A stretch of DNA of 64,000 nt from Thalassotalea agarivorans (GCF_030295955.1 NZ_AP027363.1:1674001-1738000); one strand, 5' to 3'; counted from the stretch's first letter, positions 15,013-26,350 are shown. Numbers and translations are program-made. The notes: generated by a model from the sequence alone, not told the origin.

Positions 15013-15285
15013 ATGATTCATTTACTTAGAACCTCACCATTTAGCGGCGACAATATTGGTCAATTGAATGCAAACATTAGTAATGGCGACATAATCGTAC
15101 TCGTCGACGACGGTGTCTACCTTTTGCAACATGAAAGCATAAATAACTTAGCTGGCATAACAGACATATACGCGCTAGCACCCCACAGAGTGGCAAGATC
15201 TGTTGAAACGCATGCGCAGGTAAAAGATATTGACTATGCCGCCTGGGTGGCATTGGCAGCGCAACACACTTCGGTAACCTATTAA
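15013..15285 (+). CDS. tusB: Sulfur relay protein TusB
   Basis: The 90-residue DsrH-like protein starts [10 protein letters not shown] and contains [14 protein letters not shown] at about 26-39, typical of TusB. It lies three bases after tusC, and its stop overlaps the tusE start by one base, which places all four genes in one translationally coupled operon. Confidence 0.92.
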   Translation: MIHLLRTSPFSGDNIGQLNANISNGDIIVLVDDGVYLLQHESINNLAGITDIYALAPHRVARSVETHAQVKDIDYAAWVALAAQHTSVTY

Positions 15286-15617
15286 TGGCAATTACATTAA
15301 ACAATCAAACCTTTGAAACCGACAAAGAAGGTTATTTAACAGATTACACTCAATGGAGCGAAGAACTCGCACCGGCGTTAGCTGCGCAAGACGACTTGCA
15401 GCTAGAAGAAGGTCATTGGGAAGTTATTCGCTTCGTGCGCGAATTTTATTTAACTTACAATACCTCACCTGCTATTAGGGCGTTAACCAAAGCGTTAAAA
15501 GCAGAGTTTGGCGAAGAAAAAGCAAACTCAAGGTATTTGTATCGTCTCTTTCCTGAAGGTCCAGCAAAGCAAGCAACAAAATGTGCGGGACTGCCAAAAC
15601 CCAAACGCTGCATATAA
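15285..15617 (+). CDS. tusE: Sulfurtransferase TusE (DsrC family)
   Basis: The 110-residue protein ends with [12 protein letters not shown]. The penultimate cysteine (C109) is the persulfide carrier of the DsrC/TusE family, and C100 is the second conserved cysteine. TusE hands sulfur to MnmA. In E. coli tusE is apart from tusBCD but beside yccA; here both arrangements are joined. A bidirectional terminator follows. Confidence 0.95.
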   Translation: MAITLNNQTFETDKEGYLTDYTQWSEELAPALAAQDDLQLEEGHWEVIRFVREFYLTYNTSPAIRALTKALKAEFGEEKANSRYLYRLFPEGPAKQATKCAGLPKPKRCI

Positions 15618-15645
15618 AAAAGCCCACATAATGTGGGCTCTTTTA
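15616..15645. terminator. Bidirectional terminator, tusE / gapB
   Basis: Stem AGCCCAC with GTGGGCT (15621-15639) is flanked by an A-run and a T-run between convergent genes. Confidence 0.8.
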
Positions 15646-15649
15646 ACTT

Positions 15650-17098
15650 CTATGCCTTAACAGGCAAGGTTGGGATATCGATACCGGCCATCTTGTACAT
15701 TACGCTAACTACCTGGCAGCTATAGCCAAATTCGTTGTCGTACCATACGTACAGAACAGCTCTGTCTTCATCAACGATTGTCGCTTGTGAATCAACAACA
15801 CCGGCGTAACGAGAGCCGACTAAGTCTGTCGAAACAATTTCAGTAGACGCTGTGTAATCTACTTGATTTTGTAGCGGCGAATTAAGCGAAATTTGGCGAA
15901 GGTAGTCGTTTAAGCCCTCAGTCGTTGTCGCTTGCTTAAGGTTTAAGTTCATAATCGCCATAGAAACGTTTGGCGTAGGAACGCGAATCGCGTTACCTGT
16001 TAGTAAACCTTTTAACTCTGGTAAGGCTTTAGCAACTGCCTTTGCAGCGCCTGTAGAGGTAATAACCATGTTTAGTGGCGCGCTACGTCCACGACGTGGC
16101 GACTTGTGATAGTTATCAATTAGGTTTTGGTCGTTGGTGTAACTATGTACTGTTTCAACATGACCATTTTTAATACCAAACTGATCATTAATCGCTTTTA
16201 ACACTGGTGTAATTGCATTCGTTGTACAGCTTGCAGCAGAAATGATGTTATCTTCAGCAAGGATCATGTCATCGTTTACACCATAGACGATATTTTTGAT
16301 GTCGCCTTTAGCAGGTGCTGTAAGCAACACTTTATCTACACCTTTAGATTGAAGATGTTGGCCTAAACCTTCCTCATCACTCCAAATACCTGTGTTGTCT
16401 ACAACTAACGCGTTCTCTATGCCGTATTGCGTGTAATCAATATCGCTCGGCGACTTGGCGTAAATCACTTTGATGAATGCGCCATTGGCTTTGATTACAT
16501 TGTTCTCTTCATCAATAGTAATGCTGCCGTTAAAGGCACCATGCACTGAATCACGGCGCAGTAAACTTGCACGTTTAGCTAAATCACCTGCTTTACCCGG
16601 GCGAATAACGATAGCGCGTAAGTTTAGTTTTGAAGAAGGACCTGCTTTTTCAATGAGTAAACGAGCTAAAATTCGACCGATACGGCCAAAACCGTATAAA
16701 ACAACGTCTTTTGCGTCGCTACCGTTGTGGTGTTGAATAGAAGCTAGTTCTTTCGCTAAATATTCTTTTTCGGTTAACCCTTCACCCTTACCTTTAAATA
16801 AAAAGTCATAGGCCAGCATACCAATATCGATTTTGCTTGGCTCAATGTCCATTTCGTTCAGCGCTTCAATAAATGGATAGCTCTCGCGTAGACGAAGTTT
16901 TGATTCTTCGTGCAAAGCAACCGATTTATGGGCTTTGATCACATCAATAGCAGATGCGTTTACTAGTGGGCGACCATAAACGGTAATTTCTATACCTTTG
17001 TTACGATACAACTGACCAATAATAGGTAGCATGTTTTCTGCATAAGTTTGGCGTTCCTGCCAACTCTTTTGATATTCGTGTTCTGATTGAACTGTCAT
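15650..17098 (-). CDS. gapB: Long-form glyceraldehyde-3-phosphate dehydrogenase
   Basis: The 482-residue enzyme has a 125-residue N-terminal extension before the NAD-binding motif YGFGRIG (about 135-141). The catalytic cysteine is C291 in SAASCTTNA. Such long GAPDHs are common in Shewanella, Vibrio and relatives beside a normal-length GapA. The N-terminal part is charged and alpha-helical and has no domain I recognise. It follows msrB after a 260-bp gap that can hold its own promoter. A weak, degenerate HexR-like sequence is seen at 17205-17219. The symbol follows usage in related genomes; physiological direction is not visible. Confidence 0.88.
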   Translation of the reverse strand: MTVQSEHEYQKSWQERQTYAENMLPIIGQLYRNKGIEITVYGRPLVNASAIDVIKAHKSVALHEESKLRLRESYPFIEALNEMDIEPSKIDIGMLAYDFLFKGKGEGLTEKEYLAKELASIQHHNGSDAKDVVLYGFGRIGRILARLLIEKAGPSSKLNLRAIVIRPGKAGDLAKRASLLRRDSVHGAFNGSITIDEENNVIKANGAFIKVIYAKSPSDIDYTQYGIENALVVDNTGIWSDEEGLGQHLQSKGVDKVLLTAPAKGDIKNIVYGVNDDMILAEDNIISAASCTTNAITPVLKAINDQFGIKNGHVETVHSYTNDQNLIDNYHKSPRRGRSAPLNMVITSTGAAKAVAKALPELKGLLTGNAIRVPTPNVSMAIMNLNLKQATTTEGLNDYLRQISLNSPLQNQVDYTASTEIVSTDLVGSRYAGVVDSQATIVDEDRAVLYVWYDNEFGYSCQVVSVMYKMAGIDIPTLPVKA

Positions 17099-17358
17099 GT
17101 GTTTACCTTTTAAGGAAAAGAGTGGTTTACGTGCTTGTTGTGAGGGTTTACCCCTTCAAATTTGCGCGCATTGTAATGCATTATGAAAGTTTTAACCAGC
17201 ACTTTCACATATAATTACAATAATACAAAATAATGGTAAAAACACGAGGAATTTATGATAGTTAGCCGATAGTCGCTAACCATGATAACAAAGGCTAATG
17301 CATCAAAAAACGCACCATTAGGAGAGTTATGTTGCTAGATTATGAAAGTATTAGTCTA

Positions 17359-17727
17359 TTAAGCATCAAAGACTAAGCTAAGTGAGTTAACACAGTAGCG
17401 TTTGCCTGTTGGCTTAGGTCCGTCATCAAACACATGCCCTAAATGGCTATTGCATTGCTTGCATTGGATTTCAATGCGATTCATATTGTGGGAATGATCA
17501 GGTAAATAAACGATAGCATCATCAAGCCCTTGGTAGAAACTAGGCCAACCGCATCCTGATTCAAATTTATGTTCAGAGCTGAACAGAGGAGTGTCGCAGC
17601 AGGCACATAGATATGTCCCCTGCTGCCAATGATCATTATATTTACCAGAAAATGGCATTTCTGTTGCGCCTAATCGGCAAACGCGATAGGCGTCCTCAGA
17701 CAATTTATCTTTATAATGATCGGTCAT
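17359..17727 (-). CDS. msrB: Peptide-methionine (R)-S-oxide reductase
   Basis: The 122-residue protein has the two zinc CxxC pairs of MsrB (CACC at about 42-45 and CKQC at about 88-91), the substrate block ESGCGWPSFY, and the catalytic cysteine in GKRYCVNSLSL near the C-terminus. It repairs oxidised methionine in proteins. The gene starts eight bases after the gnd stop and is likely cotranscribed with it. Confidence 0.95.
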   Translation of the reverse strand: MTDHYKDKLSEDAYRVCRLGATEMPFSGKYNDHWQQGTYLCACCDTPLFSSEHKFESGCGWPSFYQGLDDAIVYLPDHSHNMNRIEIQCKQCNSHLGHVFDDGPKPTGKRYCVNSLSLVFDA

Positions 17728-17735
17728 TAATATCC

Positions 17736-19262
17736 TTACAATTTAATAAGCGGCCTTCCAGGCTCAGCCCACTCTACGTGATATTTTTCGCCAGCTGGCT
17801 TATCAACACGTTCAAATGTGTGAGCGCCAAAGAAGTCTCGTTGCCCTTGTAATAGATTAGCAGGCAATGTACCTAAACGCATAGAGTCAAAGTAGGATAA
17901 TGACGACGCTATTGCACCAGCGGGTATACCCATCATAGTGACATCTGCCACAGCTTTACGCCAATTTGCTTGGTTATTATTAAGCTGCTCAACAAAAAAC
18001 TCATCCATCATTAGATTGTCTAGGTCTGGATCACGGGTAAACGCATCAGTAATCGATTGTAGAAATACTGCACGAATAATACAGCCAGCGCGCCAAATCT
18101 TAGCAATACTTGCAAAATCAAGCGTCCAACCGTGCTCTTTTGCTGCAAGTTTCATTAACTGAAACCCTTGTGCATAAGCACAAATTTTTGCGCAGTAAAT
18201 GGCGTCATGTAAGTTTTCAATAAAACTTTCTTTGTCGCTTTCAGCAATGTCGTATGGCGCAGGACCATTTAACAACGCTTGTGACGCTACACGATTTTCT
18301 TTGAATGACGAAATAGAACGAGCAAACACTGCTTGTGCAATGGTTGGTGCTGGGCACCCTACTTCTAAACTTGAAATAGCAGTCCAAAGCCCGGTACCTT
18401 TTTGGCCGGCCTTATCTAAAATAACATCAACGAGTGGTTTCTGTGTTTCTTGATCTTGCTGTCTTAGTACTTCAACCGATATCTCTGTTAAGTATGAGTC
18501 TAACGGCCCTTTGTTCCACTGCTCAAATATGTCAGCGATTTCATTTGGTGATAACCCTAGACCTTCACGTAAGATGTGGTAAGCCTCACAGATAATTTGC
18601 ATATCTGCGTATTCAATACCATTGTGCACCATCTTAACAAAGTGACCTGCGCCCGCTGGACCGATATAAGCAGCACACGGTTCGCCATGGTTTACTACTT
18701 GACCAGGCTTTGTACGTTCAATTGGTTTGCCTGTTTGCTCATCTACTTTAGCAGAAATGGCTTCCCAGATTGGTTTTACGCGTGTCCACGCATAAGGCGA
18801 ACCACTAGGCATAAGTGAAGGACCAAATCTTGCGCCAACTTCGCCACCAGAAACAGCTGAAGAGAATAGGATAAATTTATTCTTATACTTTTGTTCACGT
18901 TCAACCGTATCAACCCACAAGCTATTACCTGTGTCGATTACAATATCATCTGGTTGAATACCGGCGCCTACTAAGCTTTCACATACTTGATCAACAGGTT
19001 CTCCTGCAGGTACAGAAAGTACAATAAGATGAGGCGGCTTTAATTTTGATAACAACTCAGTATATGAGAAGCATCCGTGTACTCTTGCTTGCTCAGAGCC
19101 TGATTCAGCCTTGTCTTGCGCTACTGCATCACTCACTTTTTCATTACTTAAATCAAAAGCTGCAATACTGTAGCCATTATCTGCTAAATTAAGTACTAGG
19201 TTTTTACCCATTACTCCTAAACCGATAAAGCCAATATCGCAAAGTACGTTGTCTTGGGACAT
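17736..19262 (-). CDS. gnd: 6-phosphogluconate dehydrogenase, decarboxylating
   Basis: I start the gene at the ATG at 19262 (MSQDNVLCDIGF), giving 508 residues; a GGAA ribosome site precedes it, and the longer frame to 19355 has a non-homologous head. The N-terminal GFIGLGVMGKNLVLNLADNG is the NADP fold, and VHNGIEYADMQIICEAY carries the active-site asparagine and glutamate. GWTLDFASIAKIWRAGCIIRA is also typical. The protein is some 30-40 residues longer than the E. coli enzyme, as in Shewanella. It converts 6-phosphogluconate to ribulose-5-phosphate, an alternative fate to the Entner-Doudoroff route encoded nearby. Confidence 0.95.
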   Translation of the reverse strand: MSQDNVLCDIGFIGLGVMGKNLVLNLADNGYSIAAFDLSNEKVSDAVAQDKAESGSEQARVHGCFSYTELLSKLKPPHLIVLSVPAGEPVDQVCESLVGAGIQPDDIVIDTGNSLWVDTVEREQKYKNKFILFSSAVSGGEVGARFGPSLMPSGSPYAWTRVKPIWEAISAKVDEQTGKPIERTKPGQVVNHGEPCAAYIGPAGAGHFVKMVHNGIEYADMQIICEAYHILREGLGLSPNEIADIFEQWNKGPLDSYLTEISVEVLRQQDQETQKPLVDVILDKAGQKGTGLWTAISSLEVGCPAPTIAQAVFARSISSFKENRVASQALLNGPAPYDIAESDKESFIENLHDAIYCAKICAYAQGFQLMKLAAKEHGWTLDFASIAKIWRAGCIIRAVFLQSITDAFTRDPDLDNLMMDEFFVEQLNNNQANWRKAVADVTMMGIPAGAIASSLSYFDSMRLGTLPANLLQGQRDFFGAHTFERVDKPAGEKYHVEWAEPGRPLIKL

Positions 19263-19465
19263 ATAAAATTCCGATGGTTTGACGTAAAAACGTCGACTAG
19301 CAAAAATTGCGCGCATTTTATCACGGAGGCCGCGATGGCGACTAGCGTTAAACACAAAATATTAACGTTAAATGTGTTGTTTTACTTACATGTGTAATAA
19401 AACAACTTAAACTCAAGTAAATCGACTAGTTGAACCAGTTTTTACTTGTTTTTTTCTCAAAATGA

Positions 19466-19480
19466 TGTAATTTTACTACA
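19466..19480 (+). promoter_or_regulatory. Probable HexR operator upstream of gapA
   Basis: TGTAATTTTACTACA matches 13 of 15 positions of the perfect palindrome between zwf and hexR. It lies 24 bases before the gapA start, a position that would allow a repressor to block transcription. gapA genes are known HexR targets in Shewanella and relatives. Confidence 0.6.
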
Positions 19481-19494
19481 AAATAAATCTTTGA

Positions 19495-20499
<1,005 letters not shown>

Positions 20500-20525
20500 T
20501 AAAATTATCCACTTTTACACGAATA

Positions 20526-20555
20526 TAAAAAAACCCGCTTAATGCGGGTTTTTTA
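20526..20555. terminator. Bidirectional terminator, gapA / eda
   Basis: Stem AAACCCGC with GCGGGTTT (20531-20551) with A-run and T-run lies between convergent genes. Confidence 0.85.
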
Positions 20556-20573
20556 TTGGATAACTTATTTTGA

Positions 20574-21218
20574 TTAACCTTTAGCAGCAGCTACCGCTTC
20601 TTTTGCTAATGTTTCAATTGCCTTCCAATCTTTATTTTGTACAGCTGATTCTGGTACTAACCAAGAACCACCACAACAAGACACATTAGGCAGTGCTAGA
20701 TAGTTTTTAATGTTATCTAAGTTAATGCCGCCTGTAGGACAAAAACGAATGTCTGGGAATGGACCACTAATTGATTTTATCGCCTTAACGCCACCTGCTG
20801 CTTCTGCAGGGAAGAATTTAAAGTGATCATAACCATAGTCAATACCATCCATTAGTTCAGAAATAGATGATAGTCCAGGCACTAATGCAATATTGCCCTC
20901 GTTACCTGCTTGTAATAAATCTTTAGTTAAGCCTGGGCTCAACGCAAATTTAGCACCTACATCTTCACATTGTTTAAGCATTTCACGGTTTGTTACCGTA
21001 CCAGCACCTACAACCGCTTCTGGTAGTTCTTTAGCGATTTTTTCAATCACTTGTAAAGCAGAAGGCGTACGCAATGTGATTTCTAACACTTTAACATCAG
21101 CATTAAGTAATGATTCAGCGATAGGTAAAGCATCTTCAACTTTATTAATCACAAGTACAGGAACAACAGGTCCCATTCCAAATAATTCTTTCGGCGTAAT
21201 TTGCCAATTTTTAACCAC
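20574..21218 (-). CDS. eda: KDPG aldolase
   Basis: The 214-residue enzyme splits 2-keto-3-deoxy-6-phosphogluconate into pyruvate and glyceraldehyde-3-phosphate. The Schiff-base lysine is K134 in DHFKFFPAEA, and EITLR (46-50) and GAGTV (71-75) are active-site motifs. It is the last gene of the zwf-pgl-edd-glk-eda operon and starts two bases after the glk stop. Confidence 0.97.
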   Translation of the reverse strand: MVKNWQITPKELFGMGPVVPVLVINKVEDALPIAESLLNADVKVLEITLRTPSALQVIEKIAKELPEAVVGAGTVTNREMLKQCEDVGAKFALSPGLTKDLLQAGNEGNIALVPGLSSISELMDGIDYGYDHFKFFPAEAAGGVKAIKSISGPFPDIRFCPTGGINLDNIKNYLALPNVSCCGGSWLVPESAVQNKDWKAIETLAKEAVAAAKG

Positions 21219-21220
21219 AG

Positions 21221-22177
21221 TTACATTCCTTCTGAGATTTGTTGATTGATATAAGACGACGCACCAATAAGCCCTGGTTGTGATTCAGTGATCACGTAAG
21301 TAGGAATGTTTTGGTTAAAACTAGATAAACGTCCTTTTGCTTCAAAGCGTTGTCTAAAATCACTTGATTCTATGTATTCGACAAAACGAGGGGCAATACC
21401 GCCAGCGATATATACGCCACCAAAACTGCCAACAGTTAACGCTAAATTGCCGGCAAAGCTGCCGAGCGTACGACAAAACTGTGCTAGTGTTTCTTCAGCA
21501 ACTTCATCGTCTTTTGCAAGTGCACTAGCGGTTATTTCACTAGCACTTCTTTGCGCATTATCTGGATGAATAGCTTGGTAAATTTGCTCCAAACCTAAAC
21601 CAGACAATAGTTGTTCATATGACACATGTTCATATTTTTTTAGTAAAAATGACAAAATATTGATTTCGGTTTCATCAACTGGTGCGAAATCAGTATGACC
21701 ACCTTCACATGCTATGTGATGCCAATGACCAAATTGTGGCTGTATGTGTGCCACACCTAAACCGGTACCAGGACCACAAATAGAAATCGGTTTGTTCGGC
21801 ACAGAAGTGCCTTCGCCAATTTGTACTTTTTGTTTTGAATTGAGTAGCGGTACAGAAAAAGCTATCGCTGTATAGTCATTAATAACAAATAGCTTGCGTA
21901 GATTAAGCTCTTGCTTTAATTCTGTTTTTGAAAACTGCCAAGGTAGATTTGTCATCACGACTAAATCATTTTCAACGGGGCAAGCTATCGCTAAACACAT
22001 GTTAATGCGCTTTTCAGTTAACCCTTTTTCCTCAATATACTCAGCTAAAACAGCTTGCAAAGAGGGATATTCTGCGCATTTTTTCTTTTCGATACGCGTG
22101 ACAATGCCCGAACCGGTAGAAATACCGATTCGAATATTTGTGCCGCCAATGTCTGCTACAACATTCGCTAAACTCAT
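21221..22177 (-). CDS. glk: Glucokinase
   Basis: The 318-residue protein starts [18 protein letters not shown] with the phosphate motif DIGGTN, and has CGPGTGLGVAH and EGGHTDFAP, as in E. coli-type Glk. It phosphorylates glucose to glucose-6-phosphate, the substrate of Zwf in the same operon. Its ATG overlaps the edd stop codon by one base. Confidence 0.95.
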   Translation of the reverse strand: MSLANVVADIGGTNIRIGISTGSGIVTRIEKKKCAEYPSLQAVLAEYIEEKGLTEKRINMCLAIACPVENDLVVMTNLPWQFSKTELKQELNLRKLFVINDYTAIAFSVPLLNSKQKVQIGEGTSVPNKPISICGPGTGLGVAHIQPQFGHWHHIACEGGHTDFAPVDETEINILSFLLKKYEHVSYEQLLSGLGLEQIYQAIHPDNAQRSASEITASALAKDDEVAEETLAQFCRTLGSFAGNLALTVGSFGGVYIAGGIAPRFVEYIESSDFRQRFEAKGRLSSFNQNIPTYVITESQPGLIGASSYINQQISEGM

Positions 22178-24003
22178 TAGACAATGTCCTCATCATCAAA
22201 CAAAGAACAAGCACCTGTATTTGCAGTACTTAAGTTACGACGCATAAATCCGAAGATTTCGCGGCCCATACCTTGATGATGGCCATTCACTTGGAACTTA
22301 GCTGCTTCACGTTGATTTAACTCTTCTTCGCTAACTTCTAATGTAAGTTCGCCGGTTAAACCATCTACGGTAATCATGTCACCTGTTTGTACTTTAGCGA
22401 TCAAACCACCATCTAACGCTTCTGGACATAAGTGAATTGCACCAGGTACTTTACCTGAAGCACCAGACATACGACCGTCTGTTACCAATGCCACTTTGAA
22501 GCCTTTATCTTGCAGAACAGCAAGTGGTGGCGTTAATTTGTGTAATTCAGGCATACCGCGCGCTTTAGGCCCTTGGAAACGAACAACAGCAACCATGTCT
22601 TTTTCTAGCTCGCCCGCTTGGAACGCATCTTGAAGTTCAGACTGATCTTCAAATACTACCGCTGGCGCTCTCACAACTTCACTACCTTCACGCAAAGAGG
22701 ATGTTTTAAGTACTGACGTACCCAAGTTACCTTTAAGCACTTTTAAACCGCCGTCTGGTTTAAACGGCGTGCTAGTCGTTGCAATAACGTCTGCATCGCC
22801 TGATTCTGTTGGACCATCAACCCAAACCACTTCACCGTCTTTTAATACAGGTGTTTGTGTGTATTTTTCTAAACCAGTACCACAAATCGTTTCAACATCA
22901 TCGTGCAACAAGCCTGCTGCTAATAATTCTTTGAACAACAGCGCCATACCACCAGCATGTTGGAAGTGGTTGATATCAGCTGAACCATTCGGATAAATGC
23001 GAGTAAGCAATGGTACGTTGTCTGATAAGTCATTGAAGTCTTGGAAGTCAATGATAATACCGGCAGCACGCGCAAACGCGATGATGTGCATGGTTAAGTT
23101 AGTTGAACCACCCGTTGCCAATAACGCTACGATCGCATTAACGATAGAACGCTCGTCTATCATTTTACCCACTGGCATATAGTTGCCCGATTGTTGCGTA
23201 AGGCGAGTCGCTTGTTTTGCTGCTGCACGCGTTAATGCTTCTCTTAGCGGCGTGTTTGGCGGAACAAATGAAGCGCCAGGTAAATGTAAACCCATCACCT
23301 CAACAACTAGTTGGTTCGAGTTAGCTGTACCATAAAACGTACAAGTACCAGCAGAGTGATACGAAGCTGATTCTGCTTCTAGTAGCTCTTCATCCCCTAC
23401 TTCACCCTTAGCATGCTGTTGACGTACACGGGCTTTTTCTTTGTTTGGAATACCTGAAGGCATTGGGCCTGCAGGAACAAATACCGTTGGTAGGTGACCA
23501 AAAGTCATGCTTGCAATTAATAAACCTGGGACGATTTTATCGCAAATACCTAGCATTAACGCGCCGTCAAACATGTTATGAGATAAACCAATAGCCGTTG
23601 ACATAGCAATAACGTCACGACTCATTAAGCTTAAGTCCATGCCTGGTTGGCCTTGTGTAACACCGTCACACATTGCAGGTACACCACCAGCAAACTGCGC
23701 TACACCGCCAGTTTCTTTGATAGCATCTTTGATAATCGCAGGATACTTTTCGTATGGCTGATGCGCTGAAAGCATATCGTTATATGCTGACACAATGGCA
23801 ATGTCAGAGTGGTTAATACCACGTAAAATTTGTTTTTCGCTACTGCCACATGCAGCAAAGCCGTGTGCAAGGTTGCCACAAGAAAGGCCTGCACGATGTA
23901 CAGTGTCTGATTTCGCGGCTTCAATTTTTGCTAAGTACGCTTCTCGCGTTGCTTTACTGCGCGTTTTAATACGTTCAGTAATTGCTAATATTTTTTCATT
24001 CAT
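22177..24003 (-). CDS. edd: 6-phosphogluconate dehydratase
   Basis: The 608-residue iron-sulfur dehydratase belongs to the IlvD/Edd family. [29 protein letters not shown] and [15 protein letters not shown] are family motifs with cluster and substrate ligands. It makes KDPG for Eda. Length equals the E. coli enzyme. It starts two bases after the pgl stop. Confidence 0.97.
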   Translation of the reverse strand: MNEKILAITERIKTRSKATREAYLAKIEAAKSDTVHRAGLSCGNLAHGFAACGSSEKQILRGINHSDIAIVSAYNDMLSAHQPYEKYPAIIKDAIKETGGVAQFAGGVPAMCDGVTQGQPGMDLSLMSRDVIAMSTAIGLSHNMFDGALMLGICDKIVPGLLIASMTFGHLPTVFVPAGPMPSGIPNKEKARVRQQHAKGEVGDEELLEAESASYHSAGTCTFYGTANSNQLVVEVMGLHLPGASFVPPNTPLREALTRAAAKQATRLTQQSGNYMPVGKMIDERSIVNAIVALLATGGSTNLTMHIIAFARAAGIIIDFQDFNDLSDNVPLLTRIYPNGSADINHFQHAGGMALLFKELLAAGLLHDDVETICGTGLEKYTQTPVLKDGEVVWVDGPTESGDADVIATTSTPFKPDGGLKVLKGNLGTSVLKTSSLREGSEVVRAPAVVFEDQSELQDAFQAGELEKDMVAVVRFQGPKARGMPELHKLTPPLAVLQDKGFKVALVTDGRMSGASGKVPGAIHLCPEALDGGLIAKVQTGDMITVDGLTGELTLEVSEEELNQREAAKFQVNGHHQGMGREIFGFMRRNLSTANTGACSLFDDEDIV

Positions 24004-24005
24004 CT

Positions 24006-24698
24006 TTATTTTGCCCAGTAAATTTGCGTATCGATGTTGTCATCAAACAAAAACGCTCTGATCGGCATTTCTAGTACGTCTTGATTAGACAAAGCTTTGT
24101 CTAATACTGTTTTTTTGTTGTCGCCACAGATATGTAAAATTGTATTTTTTGATTGTGCTAGATAGGCAAAACTAAAGGAGATTCTCAAATGAGGTGCTGT
24201 CGTAGGTTGCACTTTCAATAGAGGCCCTGTCGTTTTAGCTAAGCCTTCATGTATTTCTTGACTGCACGGGAACAAAGACGCCGTATGACCGTCTTCGCCC
24301 ATACCTAAAATTAGTACATCAAAAGGTAATAATGTAGCTTTCGCGGCTAAATTTAGATCTGATAAGGTTTCTGCAGACAGCGTTTCACCTTGCTTAAGAT
24401 GAAAAAACTTAGCTTTAGCTGCTTTACCAACAAGTAAATTTTCATGAACAAGCTTGGTATTACTTGCGTCATCCGTCATTGGCACCCAACGCTCGTCTGC
24501 AAGCGTGACATGGATTTTATCCCACGCTAGATCTTTCTCTGATAGCGCTTTAAAAAAGCCTTTTGGTGTTGAACCACCTGATACTGCAATACTTGCACTG
24601 CCGTTTTGCGCAATAGCATCACTTAGTGCACTAGCTACTTTATCAGCCAATTGCACATCAAGTGCTTCTCTTGATTCAAATTCATTTAAATTATACAT
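24006..24698 (-). CDS. pgl: 6-phosphogluconolactonase
   Basis: The 230-residue protein is of the NagB-like DevB/SOL type. SGGSTPKGFF (about 40-49), ADERWVP (about 67-73) and LGMGEDGHTASLFP (about 131-144) are the diagnostic motifs. It hydrolyses the lactone made by Zwf and lies three bases after zwf. Confidence 0.96.
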   Translation of the reverse strand: MYNLNEFESREALDVQLADKVASALSDAIAQNGSASIAVSGGSTPKGFFKALSEKDLAWDKIHVTLADERWVPMTDDASNTKLVHENLLVGKAAKAKFFHLKQGETLSAETLSDLNLAAKATLLPFDVLILGMGEDGHTASLFPCSQEIHEGLAKTTGPLLKVQPTTAPHLRISFSFAYLAQSKNTILHICGDNKKTVLDKALSNQDVLEMPIRAFLFDDNIDTQIYWAK

Positions 24699-24701
24699 AG
24701 G

Positions 24702-26171
24702 TTATTCTACCCACTGTCTGTCATCACGAGCGATTAATGAAATAGAAGCAACTGGTCCCCAAGAGCCCGCAGCATATGGCTTCGGCTTATCGTTTGTAGA
24801 CGCCCATGCATCAATAATACTATCAGCCCAAACCCAAGCGGCTTCTACTTCGTCTCGGCGTACGAATAAAGACTGATTACCATTTAAAATTTCTAGGAAC
24901 AAACGCTCGTAGGCATCAGCAACACGCTCATCTTTATACGTTTCAGAGAAACTCAAATCTAACGCGTTTTCTTGAACGTCCATTTGGCTTAGCAAACCTG
25001 GAATTTTATTCATTACTTGCAGCTCAACGCCTTCGTCTGGTTGCAATCTGATAGTTAATTTATTGGCAGGCAAATCAGAATAACTATCTTTAAAAATGTT
25101 ATGTGGCTGCTTCTTAAAGTGAATAACGATTTCACTATGCTTAGCTGGCATACGCTTACCCGTTCTTAAATAGAACGGCACACCACTCCAACGCCAGTTA
25201 TCGATTTCAGCTTTTATCGCTACAAACGTTTCAGTTGTTGATTCTTGGTTAGCGCCTTCTTCGTTTAAATAGCCAGGTACTGGACTACCATCTAAGAATC
25301 CGTCGCTATATTGGCCACGTACTGTTTTTTCATGAATGTTTTGACGAGTAATTGGCACAAGTGCTTTTATTACTTTTAGTTTTTCATCACGAATGCTATC
25401 AGCACTTAAATCAGCTGGTGGTTCCATTGCTAATAAAGACAAGACTTGTAACAAGTGGTTTTGCACCATGTCACGCATTTGTCCTGCTTCATCGTAAAAC
25501 CCCCAACGACCTTCAATACCGACACTTTCTGCTACCGTAATTTGCACATGGTCGATACAGTTTCGGTCCCAGTTAGTAGTAAATAGAGAGTTTGCGAAAC
25601 GTAGCGCTAATAAGTTAAGTACTGTTTCTTTACCTAAATAGTGGTCAATACGATAGATTTGATTTTCTTTGAAGTACTTAGAAACATGATCATTGATCAC
25701 TTTTGAAGACTCTAAGCAATGCCCGATTGGTTTTTCCATAACGACGCGGTCGCCCGCATGGATAAGTTTGGCTTGATGCAACCCTTCGCCGATATCACCG
25801 TAGATAGCAGGCGGCGTGGAGAAGTAATAAACGCGTGTTTTGTTACCGCCTTTTAACGTAGCAGCTAGGTTTTTGTAGCTGTCTGTTTCCTTAAAGTCGA
25901 GCTTTTGATAAATCACACGGTCTAGAAATGACGCGAGCTTTTCATCATCAATAGCTTCTTTAACAAAATTTCTAATATTCTCTTCTACAAACGCTTTGAA
26001 ATCTTTTTCTGACATATCTTGGCGGGCTACGCCAACAATACGGCTGTCTTTATTAACTAACCCTACAAGGTCTAATTGATATAGCGCTGGTAATAGTTTG
26101 CGACGAGATAAGTCGCCTACAGCACCAAATATTACGATTTCACTAGCTGATTGACTCTCGATATTATTCAT
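24702..26171 (-). CDS. zwf: Glucose-6-phosphate 1-dehydrogenase
   Basis: The 489-residue enzyme has the NADP motif GAVGDLSRRKLLPALY near the N-terminus and the active-site signature RIDHYLGKETV (about 174-184). It is the first gene of the five-gene operon and faces hexR across 296 bp with a HexR operator. Confidence 0.97.
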   Translation of the reverse strand: MNNIESQSASEIVIFGAVGDLSRRKLLPALYQLDLVGLVNKDSRIVGVARQDMSEKDFKAFVEENIRNFVKEAIDDEKLASFLDRVIYQKLDFKETDSYKNLAATLKGGNKTRVYYFSTPPAIYGDIGEGLHQAKLIHAGDRVVMEKPIGHCLESSKVINDHVSKYFKENQIYRIDHYLGKETVLNLLALRFANSLFTTNWDRNCIDHVQITVAESVGIEGRWGFYDEAGQMRDMVQNHLLQVLSLLAMEPPADLSADSIRDEKLKVIKALVPITRQNIHEKTVRGQYSDGFLDGSPVPGYLNEEGANQESTTETFVAIKAEIDNWRWSGVPFYLRTGKRMPAKHSEIVIHFKKQPHNIFKDSYSDLPANKLTIRLQPDEGVELQVMNKIPGLLSQMDVQENALDLSFSETYKDERVADAYERLFLEILNGNQSLFVRRDEVEAAWVWADSIIDAWASTNDKPKPYAAGSWGPVASISLIARDDRQWVE

Positions 26172-26219
26172 TTGAATTCTCTAGCATTGGCCAAGTGTAA
26201 AATAACTACATTATGACAT

Positions 26220-26248
26220 AATTTATCGTTACTTGCTTAACTCGTAAA
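26220..26248 (-). promoter_or_regulatory. Probable zwf operon promoter
   Basis: On the minus strand TTTACG and TAAATT stand 17 bases apart just downstream of the HexR palindrome. The call rests on spacing and position only. Confidence 0.4.
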
Positions 26249-26256
26249 GCATTTTT

Positions 26257-26271
26257 TGTAATTTAATTACA
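26257..26271. promoter_or_regulatory. HexR operator
   Basis: TGTAATTTAATTACA is a perfect 7-1-7 palindrome in the zwf-hexR divergent region. It closely matches the HexR consensus known from Shewanella and other gammaproteobacteria. Confidence 0.85.
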
Positions 26272-26350
26272 GTTTTTGCTCGCTGTACAAAAAGTTAGCA
26301 AAATCATCACTATTGACTCTAAAGCCTATGTATATTGATTTATTTAACAT

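Noticed and set aside
17172-17186. TGTAATGCATTATGA as a HexR box for gapB
   Set aside because: Only 9 of 15 positions match the zwf-hexR palindrome, and the right half is lost.
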